This document shows positions 25,023-34,624 of a stretch of 37,217 nt of DNA, piece by piece. The stretch's first letter is position 1. The number at the start of each line of letters is the position of its first letter. The stretch is from Bacteroidales bacterium (GTDB taxonomy: Bacteria; Bacteroidota; Bacteroidia; Bacteroidales; UBA12077), in contig JAQIBH010000138.1 of the NCBI GenBank assembly GCA_027859205.1, positions 1 to 37,217 on the forward strand, given 5' to 3'. The notes under the pieces were generated by a model. It did not search any database, was not told where the DNA came from, and worked only from the letters and a program-made list of their open reading frames with translations. A program made the translations under genes and the position numbers.

Positions 25023-26933
25023 TTAGTCTTCGATATTCCATGTTAGTTGATCTTGATGATTTTTAATTATTTTGTTATTGTCTAATAGCCATTGTATTAC
25101 TTTTATATTTTTCACTTTGTTTTTGTGATTATCCGAAACCAATTCCTCCATTGAAACAAAATTGTGTAGAAGTTTTTCTTTTATTCTATCAAGAATTAAA
25201 TCAAATTCATATTTACTTAAATCTAGCTCATTCCTTCTGGTACAAACATCGCATTGCCCACATCTTTCCGGTTTATTATCTCCAAAATAGTTTAATAATA
25301 TTTGGCTTCTACATTTATTATTAGATGAAGCATAATGTAGCATTGCATTAATTCTTTCAATGTATCTGTTTTTTCTAAATTCGTAATTTTCTTTAGAAAT
25401 GTAAAGTGATTTGTCATCTAATCTTTCCTCAGTAAAAACAATAAAGGGGTTCTTTTTTTGTGGTATGTAACCTAATACTCCTAACGATTTTAATTTATTT
25501 AGATATTCAAATACAACATCAATATTAATATTTGCTTTTTTTGCCAGTGAATTTTCATCAATATTTACGTAATCTGAAAATAAACCCGCATATGATCTTA
25601 GTATAAGTTTAACGAAACCGTCGAATTTTGCATTGGCAATTTGAAATTTATATAAATCATCTCGACCAACTAAGAAATGAACTTTAGACACACTATGTAA
25701 TTCATCTGTAAGCACTAAGTATCCTTCTCTCTGAAGAATTTTTATACTACTGTGAATCATTATTAGATTGAAATTATAGTTTTTTGCAAAATCAGAAATG
25801 GCAAAATCGAACGACATGAATTTACCACCACCAAATGGAATCTGGAAATAATTTCCTAAAGCCTGATAAACTGCTTTTATATCTATTATATCAGGAAAGT
25901 TTCTTATTACTCTTTGTTGTATTTTTATTTTATCAGAATTGTTATATAAAAGTACAGCTACAGCTTTTTTTTCATCTCGTCCACCGCGACCAGCTTCTTG
26001 AAAGTATGATTCAATGCTATCAGGCATTTCTAAATGAATAACAAAACGTACATCGGCTTTATCAATGCCCATTCCAAAAGCGTTTGTTGAAACCATTACT
26101 CTAATTTTTCCTACTTTCCATTCATCTTGTTTTTTGTTTCTTATTTCATAATTTAATCCTGCATGATAATAATCTGCGGATATATTATTTTTTTGAAGCA
26201 ACAGGGCTATTTCTCGAGTGTTTTTTCGATTACGAACATAAATAATACCACTACCTTTTACTTTATTAATATTTTCAATTAAGTAATTTGTTTTATCATC
26301 GAGTTCGCGAACTAAATAAATAATATTTTTTCGCTCGAAACTTTTTCGGAATACAGTTTTCACTTTAAAACCTAACTTATCTTGAATATCATCAACTACT
26401 TTGGGAATTGCTGTTGCAGTTAAAGCTAAAAATGGGATATTAGGAATTAAATCACGTATATCTGCTATTTTTAAATACGAAGGACGAAAATCATAACCCC
26501 ATTCTGAAATACAATGAGCTTCATCAATAGCAATTAAATTTACCTTCATATGTTTAACTCGTATTCTAAAAATTTCAGTTGCTATTCGTTCTGGAGATAT
26601 ATATAGAAATTTAACATTCCCATAAATACAATTTTCAAGAGCAATATCTATTTCGTTTTTTGTCATTCCTGAATAAATAGAAATTGCCTTAATGTCCCTT
26701 TTTGTTAAATTCTCAACTTGATCTTTCATTAAAGCAATTAAAGGAGTAATTACAATGCAAATTCCTTCTTTCGCCATTGTTGGCACTTGAAATGTAATTG
26801 ATTTTCCTCCACCAGTTGGCATTAAAGCTAATGTGTCTTTGTTGTCCATCACAGATTGGATAATATCCTCTTGTAATGGCCTAAACTTGGAGTAACCCCA
26901 ATACTTTGTTAATATCTGTTCGTATTTATTCAT
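25023..26933 (-). CDS. recQ: RecQ-family ATP-dependent DNA helicase
   Basis: I start it at the ATG at 26933; a TTG directly upstream is also in frame. The 636-residue 3'-5' helicase shows a Q-motif region (FRPLQEDII), Walker A PTGGGKS (K44), DEAH at ~137-140 with HCISEWGYDFRPSY, LTATA, YYHAGL and the arginine-finger motif QEAGRGGRDE. The RecQ zinc-binding cysteines (C near 541, then CGQCDVC near 560-567) follow. The C-terminus does not show an obvious HRDC domain and is shorter than the classical enzyme. Such proteins unwind recombination and replication intermediates. A good promoter match lies at 26988-27020. Confidence 0.95.
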   Translation of the reverse strand: MNKYEQILTKYWGYSKFRPLQEDIIQSVMDNKDTLALMPTGGGKSITFQVPTMAKEGICIVITPLIALMKDQVENLTKRDIKAISIYSGMTKNEIDIALENCIYGNVKFLYISPERIATEIFRIRVKHMKVNLIAIDEAHCISEWGYDFRPSYLKIADIRDLIPNIPFLALTATAIPKVVDDIQDKLGFKVKTVFRKSFERKNIIYLVRELDDKTNYLIENINKVKGSGIIYVRNRKNTREIALLLQKNNISADYYHAGLNYEIRNKKQDEWKVGKIRVMVSTNAFGMGIDKADVRFVIHLEMPDSIESYFQEAGRGGRDEKKAVAVLLYNNSDKIKIQQRVIRNFPDIIDIKAVYQALGNYFQIPFGGGKFMSFDFAISDFAKNYNFNLIMIHSSIKILQREGYLVLTDELHSVSKVHFLVGRDDLYKFQIANAKFDGFVKLILRSYAGLFSDYVNIDENSLAKKANINIDVVFEYLNKLKSLGVLGYIPQKKNPFIVFTEERLDDKSLYISKENYEFRKNRYIERINAMLHYASSNNKCRSQILLNYFGDNKPERCGQCDVCTRRNELDLSKYEFDLILDRIKEKLLHNFVSMEELVSDNHKNKVKNIKVIQWLLDNNKIIKNHQDQLTWNIED

Positions 26934-26987
26934 CAATTATGGGAAGATACAAAATATTTTGTGAAGATTAAAAAATGTTAAAAAAAT

Positions 26988-27020
26988 CAAATGTATCTAT
27001 ATTCTTATTTTTTCGCCAAA
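26988..27020 (-). promoter_or_regulatory. housekeeping promoter for recQ
   Basis: On the minus strand TTTG (27017-27020) is followed after 21 bases by TACATTTG (26988-26995). This matches the Bacteroidota TTTG-N19-21-TAnnTTTG promoter in both boxes and spacing, about 55 bases before the recQ start. Confidence 0.6.
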
Positions 27021-27080
27021 TATTAAGCTAATTTTTTGTAATTTGGCACAATTTTAAAATATACTAAAATCTATAATAAA

Positions 27081-28550
27081 ATGTCATTATTACAAGATAA
27101 AGTAGTACTTGAAGGTTTAACATTTGATGATGTATTATTAGTTCCACAATATTCAGAAGTTTTACCGCGAAATGTAGATGTATCAACATATTTTTCAAAA
27201 AATATTAAACTTAATATACCTATTGTTTCGGCTGCAATGGATACTGTAACTGAAGCAACATTAGCAATTGCTATTGCCAGGCAAGGGGGTATTGGTGTTA
27301 TCCACAAGAATATGAGTATTGTAGAGCAGGCGAAACAGGTAAAATCTGTTAAGCGTGCTGAAAGTGGAATGATTCATGATCCTATTACAATTAAAAGGGA
27401 TAATACAGTTTCTGATGCCTTAAATTTAATGAAAGAGTATAAAATTGGAGGGATACCAGTTGTGAATGATGATAATACTTTGATTGGTATTGTAACAAAT
27501 CGTGATTTGCGATTTGAGTATCATCTGGATAAAAAAATTGAAGAAGTAATGACATCTGAGAATATCATTACTACTCAAAAATCTACCGATTTAGAAATGG
27601 CAACCGAAATTTTAAAACGTCATAAAATTGAAAAATTACCAGTTGTCGACGATGAAAATAAATTAATAGGATTATTAACATATAAAGACATTACAAAAGT
27701 TAAAGATAACCCAATTGCTTGTAAAGATTCAAAAGGTAGATTACGAGTTGCTGCAGGTGTTGGTGTTACTTCAGATACTTTAGATAGAGTAGAAGCGCTT
27801 GTGAAAAATGGTGTAGACGCTATTGTAATTGATACAGCACATGGTCATTCAAAAGGCGTTATTGATATGTTAAAAGCTGTAAAACAAAAATTTACTGATA
27901 TTGATGTTGTTGTAGGTAATATTGGTACAGGTGAGGCCGCAAAAGCATTGGTAGAAGCTGGAGCAGATGCTGTCAAGGTTGGAATTGGTCCAGGTTCTAT
28001 ATGTACAACAAGAGTGATTGCTGGAGTAGGATTACCACAACTTACAGCAATTTATGAAGTAGCCAAAGCAATTAAGGGTTCTGGCGTTCCAATTATTGGT
28101 GATGGTGGTATTCGTTATTCAGGAGATATTGTTAAAGGAATTGCGGCTGGAGCCAATACAATAATGGCAGGATCATTATTTGCTGGAGTTGAAGAATCAC
28201 CTGGTGAAACTATTATTTATAACGGCCGAAAATTTAAATCATATAGAGGAATGGGCTCAATTGAAGCCATGCAACAAGGTTCAAAAGATAGATATTTTCA
28301 AGACGTTGAAGATGACATTAGTAAACTGGTGCCAGAGGGTATTGCTGCTCGTGTTCCATTTAAAGGTAATTTGGCTGAGGTTGTGTATCAATTAGTAGGT
28401 GGTTTACGCGCAGGAATGGGTTATTGCGGAACTGATAATATTGAAAAATTAATGACAGCAAAATTTGTGAGAATTACAAATGCAGGAGTTACTGAAAGTC
28501 ATCCGCATGATGTGGCAATTACTCGTGAAGCACCAAATTATAGCCGATAA
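27081..28550 (+). CDS. guaB: inosine-5'-monophosphate dehydrogenase
   Basis: It oxidises IMP to XMP with NAD+, the first committed step of GMP synthesis. The 489-residue length is typical. The barrel begins with [24 protein letters not shown]. Two CBS domains are inserted at ~95-205. The catalytic cysteine is C308 in [31 protein letters not shown] and the flap [10 protein letters not shown] follow. It lies 38 bases ahead of the parvulin gene with no terminator between, so it probably heads the envelope-assembly operon. Confidence 0.98.
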   Translation: MSLLQDKVVLEGLTFDDVLLVPQYSEVLPRNVDVSTYFSKNIKLNIPIVSAAMDTVTEATLAIAIARQGGIGVIHKNMSIVEQAKQVKSVKRAESGMIHDPITIKRDNTVSDALNLMKEYKIGGIPVVNDDNTLIGIVTNRDLRFEYHLDKKIEEVMTSENIITTQKSTDLEMATEILKRHKIEKLPVVDDENKLIGLLTYKDITKVKDNPIACKDSKGRLRVAAGVGVTSDTLDRVEALVKNGVDAIVIDTAHGHSKGVIDMLKAVKQKFTDIDVVVGNIGTGEAAKALVEAGADAVKVGIGPGSICTTRVIAGVGLPQLTAIYEVAKAIKGSGVPIIGDGGIRYSGDIVKGIAAGANTIMAGSLFAGVEESPGETIIYNGRKFKSYRGMGSIEAMQQGSKDRYFQDVEDDISKLVPEGIAARVPFKGNLAEVVYQLVGGLRAGMGYCGTDNIEKLMTAKFVRITNAGVTESHPHDVAITREAPNYSR

Positions 28551-28588
28551 TTTATTAACTTTCAATACTCTGTTTAAATCTTAGATTA

Positions 28589-30529
28589 ATGAAAAAAATA
28601 TGCTTGATTATTTGCTCTTTTTTAATGACTTATAATTCATTTTCTCAAGAGCTAAATAATAAATCCTTAATAAAAATAGATGATAAAGAAATTTCGAAAG
28701 AAGAATTTCAAAGGATTTATGATAAAAATAAAACTAATATTTCTACCGGTGAAGTAACTTCAGTAAATGATTATCTTGACTTATTCATTAATTTTAAGTT
28801 AAAAGTATTTGAGGCTGAAAAATTAGGATTAGATACATTTAGTGCTTTTTTGAACGAATTTGAAGGTTATAAGAAACAACTCGCAAGTCCGTATTTGGTG
28901 GATAACTCGGCTATCGAAAAGATAATTAAAGAAGCCTACGAGAGAATGCAATTTGAAGTACGTGCAAGCCATATTTTGATTAAAATTCCCAATGAAGGAT
29001 TTCCAGTTGATACGTTATCTGCTTATACAAAAGCAATGGATATTCGAAGAAGAATTTTAAAAGGAGAGTCGTTCGAAAGTGTTGCCAAAGGTAGCTCAAA
29101 TGATCCGTCTGTTAAAAATAATGGAGGTGATTTAGGTTATTTTACAGTTTTTCAGATGATTTATCCTTTTGAAACAGCTGTATTTAACTCTGAAATTGGA
29201 GAAATATCTAAGCCTGTAAGAACAAGATTTGGATATCATATAGTTAAAGTTACCGATAAAAGAGAAGCTAGGGGACAAATTAAAGTTGCACATATTATGC
29301 TAACTGTTCCTCGAGGTATTAGTCCTGAAGTTGAAAATCAGAAAAAACAATTAATAAATGAACTTTATCATAAGCTCAAGCAAGGAAATGAGTTTAATGA
29401 ACTTGCAAAAGAATACTCAGATGATAAAGGATCTGCTAGAAATGGGGGTGAATTACCTTGGTTTGGTGCTGGAAGAATGGTACCAGAATTTGAAAAGGCT
29501 TCTTTTAATTTAAAAATTAAAGGAGAAGTTTCTCAACCAATTAAAACATCTTTTGGCTGGCATATAATTAAACGTATTGATCGTAAAGAAATCCCATCAT
29601 TTGATGATGCTGTGAAAGAAATTACTAGTAAAGTTGGTAAAGATCAACGGGTAGAAATAGCACGGGAATCATTCATCAATAAATTAAAACTTGAATATAA
29701 TTTTATTGAGGAAATAGAAAACAACCCAGTTAAACACGATACAATTGAAAATGTATATATTTTGAACCCAGACTACATAATTAAAGACGCTGGTTTAAAC
29801 AAAACATTATTTTCATTTCTAAATAATGTATATACAGAGAAAGATTTTGCTGATTTTGTAGAAAGCAAAAGAGGGAATAAAGAATTAAAGCCATTTAGCT
29901 ATAAAATTCTTTTTGATGAGTTTGTGGAGAATAAAATACTTGAAGTTGAAAACTCAAGATTAGAAGAAAAATATCCTGAGTATAAGTACATATTAAAAGA
30001 GTATCATGATGGAATGTTACTTTTTGAGATAACCGATCAAAAAATTTGGTCTAAAGCTGTTAGTGATTCCGTTGGGCTTAAAAAATTCTACAACGATAAT
30101 AGAAAGAGTTATATGTGGGATGAAAGGTGGAATGGAACACTTTATTATTGCTCAAATTACCAGGTGTATGAAAAAGTACTAAAAATTGTGAGTAAAAATA
30201 GGTTTGGTAAAAAAATAACTAATAAAGATCTGTTAAAACAATTTAATATAGAAACAGAAGTTTTAAAGATCGAGACAAGAATCTTCGAAAAAGAAGAAAA
30301 TGAGATTGTAGATTATTTCGTTTGGAATAAAAAAATTGACAATAAAAAAATCCAAAATGTATGTCATAAAGGGGTAAGAATGGCTTCAGATTATAAGGAG
30401 TTTAATGAATGCAGGGGCCTTGTTATTTCTGATTATCAGGATTATTTAGATAAAGAGTGGATTAAAGCACTCCGTGAAAAATATAATATACAAATTAACG
30501 ACACCGTTTTATCAACTATAAATAAATAG
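28589..30529 (+). CDS. periplasmic parvulin-type prolyl isomerase, two PpiC domains
   Basis: A signal peptide (MKKICLIICSFLMTYNSFSQ) precedes an N-terminal SurA-like chaperone segment. Two parvulin domains follow: ~124-220 (VRASHILIKI to FGYHIVKVTD) and ~232-328 (KVAHIMLTV to FGWHIIKRID). Both retain the GGDLGYF or GGELPWF loop. About 300 residues of unassigned helical sequence follow. At 646 residues it is longer than SurA. It should assist folding of outer-membrane proteins. It is 2 bases from the next gene, in an operon that includes SurA and an OstA-like protein. Confidence 0.92.
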   Translation: MKKICLIICSFLMTYNSFSQELNNKSLIKIDDKEISKEEFQRIYDKNKTNISTGEVTSVNDYLDLFINFKLKVFEAEKLGLDTFSAFLNEFEGYKKQLASPYLVDNSAIEKIIKEAYERMQFEVRASHILIKIPNEGFPVDTLSAYTKAMDIRRRILKGESFESVAKGSSNDPSVKNNGGDLGYFTVFQMIYPFETAVFNSEIGEISKPVRTRFGYHIVKVTDKREARGQIKVAHIMLTVPRGISPEVENQKKQLINELYHKLKQGNEFNELAKEYSDDKGSARNGGELPWFGAGRMVPEFEKASFNLKIKGEVSQPIKTSFGWHIIKRIDRKEIPSFDDAVKEITSKVGKDQRVEIARESFINKLKLEYNFIEEIENNPVKHDTIENVYILNPDYIIKDAGLNKTLFSFLNNVYTEKDFADFVESKRGNKELKPFSYKILFDEFVENKILEVENSRLEEKYPEYKYILKEYHDGMLLFEITDQKIWSKAVSDSVGLKKFYNDNRKSYMWDERWNGTLYYCSNYQVYEKVLKIVSKNRFGKKITNKDLLKQFNIETEVLKIETRIFEKEENEIVDYFVWNKKIDNKKIQNVCHKGVRMASDYKEFNECRGLVISDYQDYLDKEWIKALREKYNIQINDTVLSTINK

Positions 30530-30531
30530 TT

Positions 30532-31389
30532 ATGATAGGTTTTAAATATCAAAAATTAATTCTCTTATTATTTGTTGTTATTGCATTTTCTTGCAATAAA
30601 AACAATGACCTAACGGAGGATAGGCCATTAGCTAAAGTACATAATAAATTTCTATACGAATCTGAAATTGTAAGCTTATTTAATATAAATATTACAAAGG
30701 AAGATAGCATTATTATTGCAAAAAATTATATAAGTGATTGGATCAAAAAGCAATTGATGGTTGGAAAAGCCGAGTTAAATTTGAATGATGAAAGTAAAGA
30801 CATTGAAAAACAAATTGAAGATTATCGTTCATCACTTTTAATTTTTAAGTATAAACAAGAACTAATTAAGCAAAAACTTGATACTGTAATTACAGACCAG
30901 GAAGTTGAGAATTATTATAATGAATATTCCGGAAATTTTATATTAAATCACAATATAGTAAAAGCACTTTATCTTAAAATTTCAAAAGAAGCTCCAGATA
31001 TTGACAAGCTAAAAAGATGGTACAAATCTAGTGAAATTGAAGATTTATCTCGATTAGAAGATTACTGTTATCAATATGCAACAAAATATGACAATTTTGA
31101 TGATAAATGGATTCCCTTTAATAATTTATTAATTGAAATTCCTACAAATATTGATGATCAGGAAAGATATTTAAAGTATAAAAAATATATAGAAACTGAA
31201 GACGACTTATTCTATTTTTTTGTAATGATAAATGAATATAGTCTAAAAAGTACCGTGCAACCTCTTGAATATGCACATTTAAAAATTAAAAGTATTTTGT
31301 TAAATAAAAGAAAATTTGCTTTTATTGATGAACTTGAGAATACAATTTATAACGATGCCTTAAATCATAACCAATTTATAATTTATTAA
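30532..31389 (+). CDS. SurA-like lipoprotein with degenerate or absent isomerase domain
   Basis: The 285-residue protein has a lipoprotein signal (LLLFVVIAFSC, Cys ~22). An N-terminal helical region resembles the SurA chaperone core (LAKVHNKFLYESEIVSL, then YISDWIKKQLMVGKAELN). The middle part (~140-230) lies where a parvulin domain would be but lacks the HIL and GGxLG motifs. The end (LLNKRKFAFIDELENTIYNDALNHNQFIIY) resembles the closing helix of SurA-like proteins. It is probably a chaperone-only, membrane-tethered relative. It is tightly packed between the two parvulin genes (2 and 12 bases). Confidence 0.8.
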   Translation: MIGFKYQKLILLLFVVIAFSCNKNNDLTEDRPLAKVHNKFLYESEIVSLFNINITKEDSIIIAKNYISDWIKKQLMVGKAELNLNDESKDIEKQIEDYRSSLLIFKYKQELIKQKLDTVITDQEVENYYNEYSGNFILNHNIVKALYLKISKEAPDIDKLKRWYKSSEIEDLSRLEDYCYQYATKYDNFDDKWIPFNNLLIEIPTNIDDQERYLKYKKYIETEDDLFYFFVMINEYSLKSTVQPLEYAHLKIKSILLNKRKFAFIDELENTIYNDALNHNQFIIY

Positions 31390-31401
31390 AATAAAACAAT
31401 A

Positions 31402-32760
31402 ATGAAGATTTCTTTTGCAAAACAAATATTATTAGCTCTAATCTTAGTGTTTTTTGTTAAAACTTCAAGCGGCCAGGAAAAAATAATGGTCGAAAGAATA
31501 GTTGCTACTGTTGGAGATAAAATAATTTTACAATCGGATATTGAAAATCAGATTTTACAAATGGTATCTCAAGGGTATGCTGCCACATCGGGAGCCCAAT
31601 GTGATGTATTAAATCAATTACTTGTTCAAAAACTGTTATTAACACAGGCGGAAATAGATAGTATACAAGTTGGTGCGAGTAGAGTAGAATCTGAATTGGA
31701 AAATAGACTAATGTATTTTATTAGACAAATTGGTTCAGAAAAGAAACTTGAAGAATCTTTTAATAAATCAATTTTAGAAATTAAAGAAGATTTCAGACCA
31801 CTAATTGAAGAGCAGTTAATGACTCAAATGATGCAACAATCAATTTACAGTGGTATTGATGCTTCTCCAAAAACAGTTGAGAAATATTATAATAATTTGC
31901 CAAAAGATAGTATTCCTATGATTAATACTCAATATGAAATTAATCAAATATTAGTTTATCCTAAGCACAACGCTGTTGCTAGAAATGAGGCTAGGGAAAA
32001 GCTTTTAAATTTGCGTCAGCGAATTATTGATGGAGAAAGATTTTCTACTTTAGCAGTACTATATTCAGAGGATCCAGGATCATCAAGACGTGGTGGCGAA
32101 TTAGGATTTAGATCAAGAGATGAATTAGATCCAGAATTTGCAAAAACAGCATTTAGATTAAACGATGATGGTGGCATTTCAAGAATTATTGAATCGGATT
32201 TTGGATTTCATATTATTCAGTTAATTGCAAAAGAAAGTAATCAAGTAAATGTTCGACACATTTTAATTATTCCTAAAGTAGATATAGAGCAAAAATTAGA
32301 GGCTAAAAATAAACTTGATAGTATTTCAAATTTAATTAAATTAGATAGTATTAGCTTTAATAGAGCCGCTTTAAAGTTGTCCCAAGACGAGCAATCAAGA
32401 TTAAATGAAGGTTTAATGGTTAACCCCATGAATTCATCTACACGGTTTATGCTCGATGAATTTCCAACAAATGAATTTAATGTAATTAAAGATTTAAAAA
32501 TAGGAGAGATTTCGCAACCATTTGAGTCTATTGATGAGTTGGGTAAAATGGTATTTAAAATTGTAAAAATTAAAAAACGAATAGAATCTCATAGAGCAAA
32601 TTTAAAAGATGATTACGAGCAAATTGAGCAAATGACTGTTATGAGCATGAGTGAAAAGGTTGTTGAAGAATGGATAGAAGAGAAGAAAATGAAAACCTAT
32701 ATTCATATAGACGAATCATTTTTGAAATGTGAATTTTTGAAAGACGGTTGGATAAAGTAA
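31402..32760 (+). CDS. surA: SurA-family periplasmic chaperone and prolyl isomerase
   Basis: A signal peptide ending near SSGQ precedes the SurA N-domain, VERIVATVGDKIILQSDIENQ. A first parvulin domain (~178-270) has INQILVYPKH, SRRGGELGF and FGFHIIQL. A second, weaker one (~283-385) starts VRHILIIPKV and lacks the GG loop. The 452-residue length suits SurA. It escorts unfolded outer-membrane proteins across the periplasm to the BAM complex. It is followed 19 bases later by the OstA-like gene, echoing the surA-lptD linkage of Proteobacteria. Confidence 0.92.
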   Translation: MKISFAKQILLALILVFFVKTSSGQEKIMVERIVATVGDKIILQSDIENQILQMVSQGYAATSGAQCDVLNQLLVQKLLLTQAEIDSIQVGASRVESELENRLMYFIRQIGSEKKLEESFNKSILEIKEDFRPLIEEQLMTQMMQQSIYSGIDASPKTVEKYYNNLPKDSIPMINTQYEINQILVYPKHNAVARNEAREKLLNLRQRIIDGERFSTLAVLYSEDPGSSRRGGELGFRSRDELDPEFAKTAFRLNDDGGISRIIESDFGFHIIQLIAKESNQVNVRHILIIPKVDIEQKLEAKNKLDSISNLIKLDSISFNRAALKLSQDEQSRLNEGLMVNPMNSSTRFMLDEFPTNEFNVIKDLKIGEISQPFESIDELGKMVFKIVKIKKRIESHRANLKDDYEQIEQMTVMSMSEKVVEEWIEEKKMKTYIHIDESFLKCEFLKDGWIK

Positions 32761-32779
32761 AAATACTTAAGGCCTTTTA

Positions 32780-34291
32780 ATGAAAAGATATCTAGTTATT
32801 TTTCTTTTTTTAATCGAATTACTATTTGTATCTGAGCTTGTTGCCCAAAAAAAGGAACAGATATACATTAGAAATTCTAATTTAACAGAATTTAGTAAAA
32901 CTAAATTTGAAGGCGCTCGACGCTTTACAGGTAATGTAATATTTGAACACCAAAATGCTACTATGTATTGTGATAGCGCATACATTTATGGTACTCAAAA
33001 TATTATTCACGCATTTAGCAATGTACACGTGAGTAGAGGTGATACTCTTCATTTGTACGGAGACTATATGTTATATAATGGAAATACAAATATTGGTAAA
33101 TTCAGAAATAATGTTAGGCTTGAGGATGATCAAACCACTTTATATACAGACTCACTTGATTTTAATAATGCGTTGAATATTGCTTATTATTTTGAGGGAG
33201 GCCGTATAATTAACGAAGAAAATACACTAACAAGTGACATAGGCTATTATTATGCAAATGATGATATGTTCTTTTATAAAGATAGTGTTGTAATGGTTAA
33301 TCCGGATTATACGGTATATTCTGACACATTACAATATAATACTACAAGTAAAATAGCATATTTTCTTGGACCTACAGATATATACAACGAAGAAAATTAT
33401 TTGTATGGAGAAAATGGCTGGTATAAAACTGCCGAGAAAAAGTTTCAATTTAATGAAAATGCCCGATTAGAAAATAAAGATAAAATTCTTTCTGGTGATA
33501 GTTTATTTTATGATGAGCTTAATGGTATTGGTATTGCAATTAAAAATGTTGAAATGATCGATACCCTTGAGAATCTTATTTTAAAAGGGAATTATGCGTA
33601 TTATACAAAGGAACCAGAGAGTTTTCTTATTACAGATAGTACTTTGTTAATTCAAGTCTCAAACTCAACCGATTCACTATTTTTACATTCCGATACTATA
33701 TCTTCGCTATATGATTCAAGCGGGATACATAGAATTATAAAAGCATATCATAAAGTTCAAATATTTAAAGAAGATTTCCAGGCTCGATGCGATTCCATGA
33801 TTTATAATTTTAAGGATTCTGTTATTTCAATGTACACCGATCCGATGTTATGGGCAGAAGGTAACCAAATGACAGCTAAAAAAGTGGAAATTCATTTGAA
33901 AGATGATGAGCTTGACTTTTTTAAGCTAATGCAAACAGCATTTATTGTTTCTCAAAAAGATACAAGTAGTTATGATCAAATAAGAGGCAAAGAAATGTTT
34001 GGTTATATCCGTAATAATAAATTACACAGAATTGATGTATTTGGAAACGGACAAACTATTTATTTTATGGTAGATGAAAAAGTCAACGAAATCATTGGAG
34101 TAAATTTTGCCGAAAGTAGCGATTTGAAAATATATATGAATAATGGGTTTTTAAGTCGTATAAACTTAATAAAAGAACCTGCTGGTACTTTGTATCCATT
34201 GGATCAACTAGAAGAGAAAAAGCTTAAAGATTTTAGGTGGCTCGAGCAATTAAGGCCAAAATCGAAAAAAGATATATTTTATTGGGAGTAA
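32780..34291 (+). CDS. OstA/LptA-like LPS transport protein
   Basis: After a signal peptide (MKRYLVIFLFLIELLFVSELVAQ) the 503-residue protein consists of repeated short beta strands typical of the OstA/LptA jellyroll. Examples are FTGNVIFEHQNATMYCDSAYIYG, FSNVHVSRGDTLHLYGDYMLYN and FRNNVRLEDDQTTLYTDSLDFN. It probably bridges LPS through the periplasm. It is much longer than E. coli LptA (about 185 residues) and lacks the C-terminal barrel of LptD, so it resembles the large Bacteroidota OstA-like proteins. It is the last gene of the guaB-to-OstA run and ends 8 bases before a terminator. Confidence 0.88.
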   Translation: MKRYLVIFLFLIELLFVSELVAQKKEQIYIRNSNLTEFSKTKFEGARRFTGNVIFEHQNATMYCDSAYIYGTQNIIHAFSNVHVSRGDTLHLYGDYMLYNGNTNIGKFRNNVRLEDDQTTLYTDSLDFNNALNIAYYFEGGRIINEENTLTSDIGYYYANDDMFFYKDSVVMVNPDYTVYSDTLQYNTTSKIAYFLGPTDIYNEENYLYGENGWYKTAEKKFQFNENARLENKDKILSGDSLFYDELNGIGIAIKNVEMIDTLENLILKGNYAYYTKEPESFLITDSTLLIQVSNSTDSLFLHSDTISSLYDSSGIHRIIKAYHKVQIFKEDFQARCDSMIYNFKDSVISMYTDPMLWAEGNQMTAKKVEIHLKDDELDFFKLMQTAFIVSQKDTSSYDQIRGKEMFGYIRNNKLHRIDVFGNGQTIYFMVDEKVNEIIGVNFAESSDLKIYMNNGFLSRINLIKEPAGTLYPLDQLEEKKLKDFRWLEQLRPKSKKDIFYWE

Positions 34292-34298
34292 TAATGTT

Positions 34299-34322
34299 AA
34301 AGGGACTTTTTTAAGTCCCTTT
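34299..34322 (+). terminator. intrinsic terminator of the envelope-assembly operon
   Basis: A perfect 10-bp stem, AAAGGGACTT at 34299-34308 and AAGTCCCTTT at 34313-34322, has a four-T loop. It starts 8 bases after the OstA-like stop. Its T-rich ends could also stop the convergent DUF2795 gene. Confidence 0.85.
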
Positions 34323-34327
34323 AATAT

Positions 34328-34549
34328 TTAGTATTCATCTTCGTTAAAAAAGAAATCGTCTTTACTCGGATAATCTGGCCAAATGTCCTCTATGCTTTCA
34401 TAAATTTCTCCTTCATCTTCAATTTCCTGAAGATTTTCAATAACCTCTAAAGGTGCCCCTGAACGAATGCCAAAATCTATAAGCTCTTCCTTACTTGCTG
34501 GCCATGGTGCATCTTCCAGCTTCGATGCTAATTCTAGTGTCCAATACAT
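34328..34549 (-). CDS. small DUF2795-family protein
   Basis: This 73-residue acidic protein starts MYWTLELASKLEDAPWPASK and contains ELIDFGIRSGAPLEVIENLQ and ESIEDIWPDYP. The pattern is strongly conserved among Bacteroidota DUF2795 proteins as I remember them. Function is unknown. The many Glu and Asp residues and lack of signal peptide suggest a soluble cytoplasmic protein. A plausible promoter at 34589-34617 separates it from the adenosyltransferase gene. Its 3' end meets the terminator of the plus-strand operon. Confidence 0.85.
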   Translation of the reverse strand: MYWTLELASKLEDAPWPASKEELIDFGIRSGAPLEVIENLQEIEDEGEIYESIEDIWPDYPSKDDFFFNEDEY

Positions 34550-34588
34550 ATATAGTTATATTTATATTATATCCTTGTTAATTTTTTG

Positions 34589-34617
34589 CAAATATAAAAA
34601 TAAAATTGAAAAACAAA
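34589..34617 (-). promoter_or_regulatory. candidate promoter for the DUF2795 gene
   Basis: On the minus strand TTTG (34614-34617) and TATATTTG (34589-34596) are 17 bases apart. The -7 box is a full TAnnTTTG match; the spacing is slightly shorter than the usual 19-21. It lies about 40 bases before the start codon. Confidence 0.45.
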
Positions 34618-34624
34618 ACTTTTT

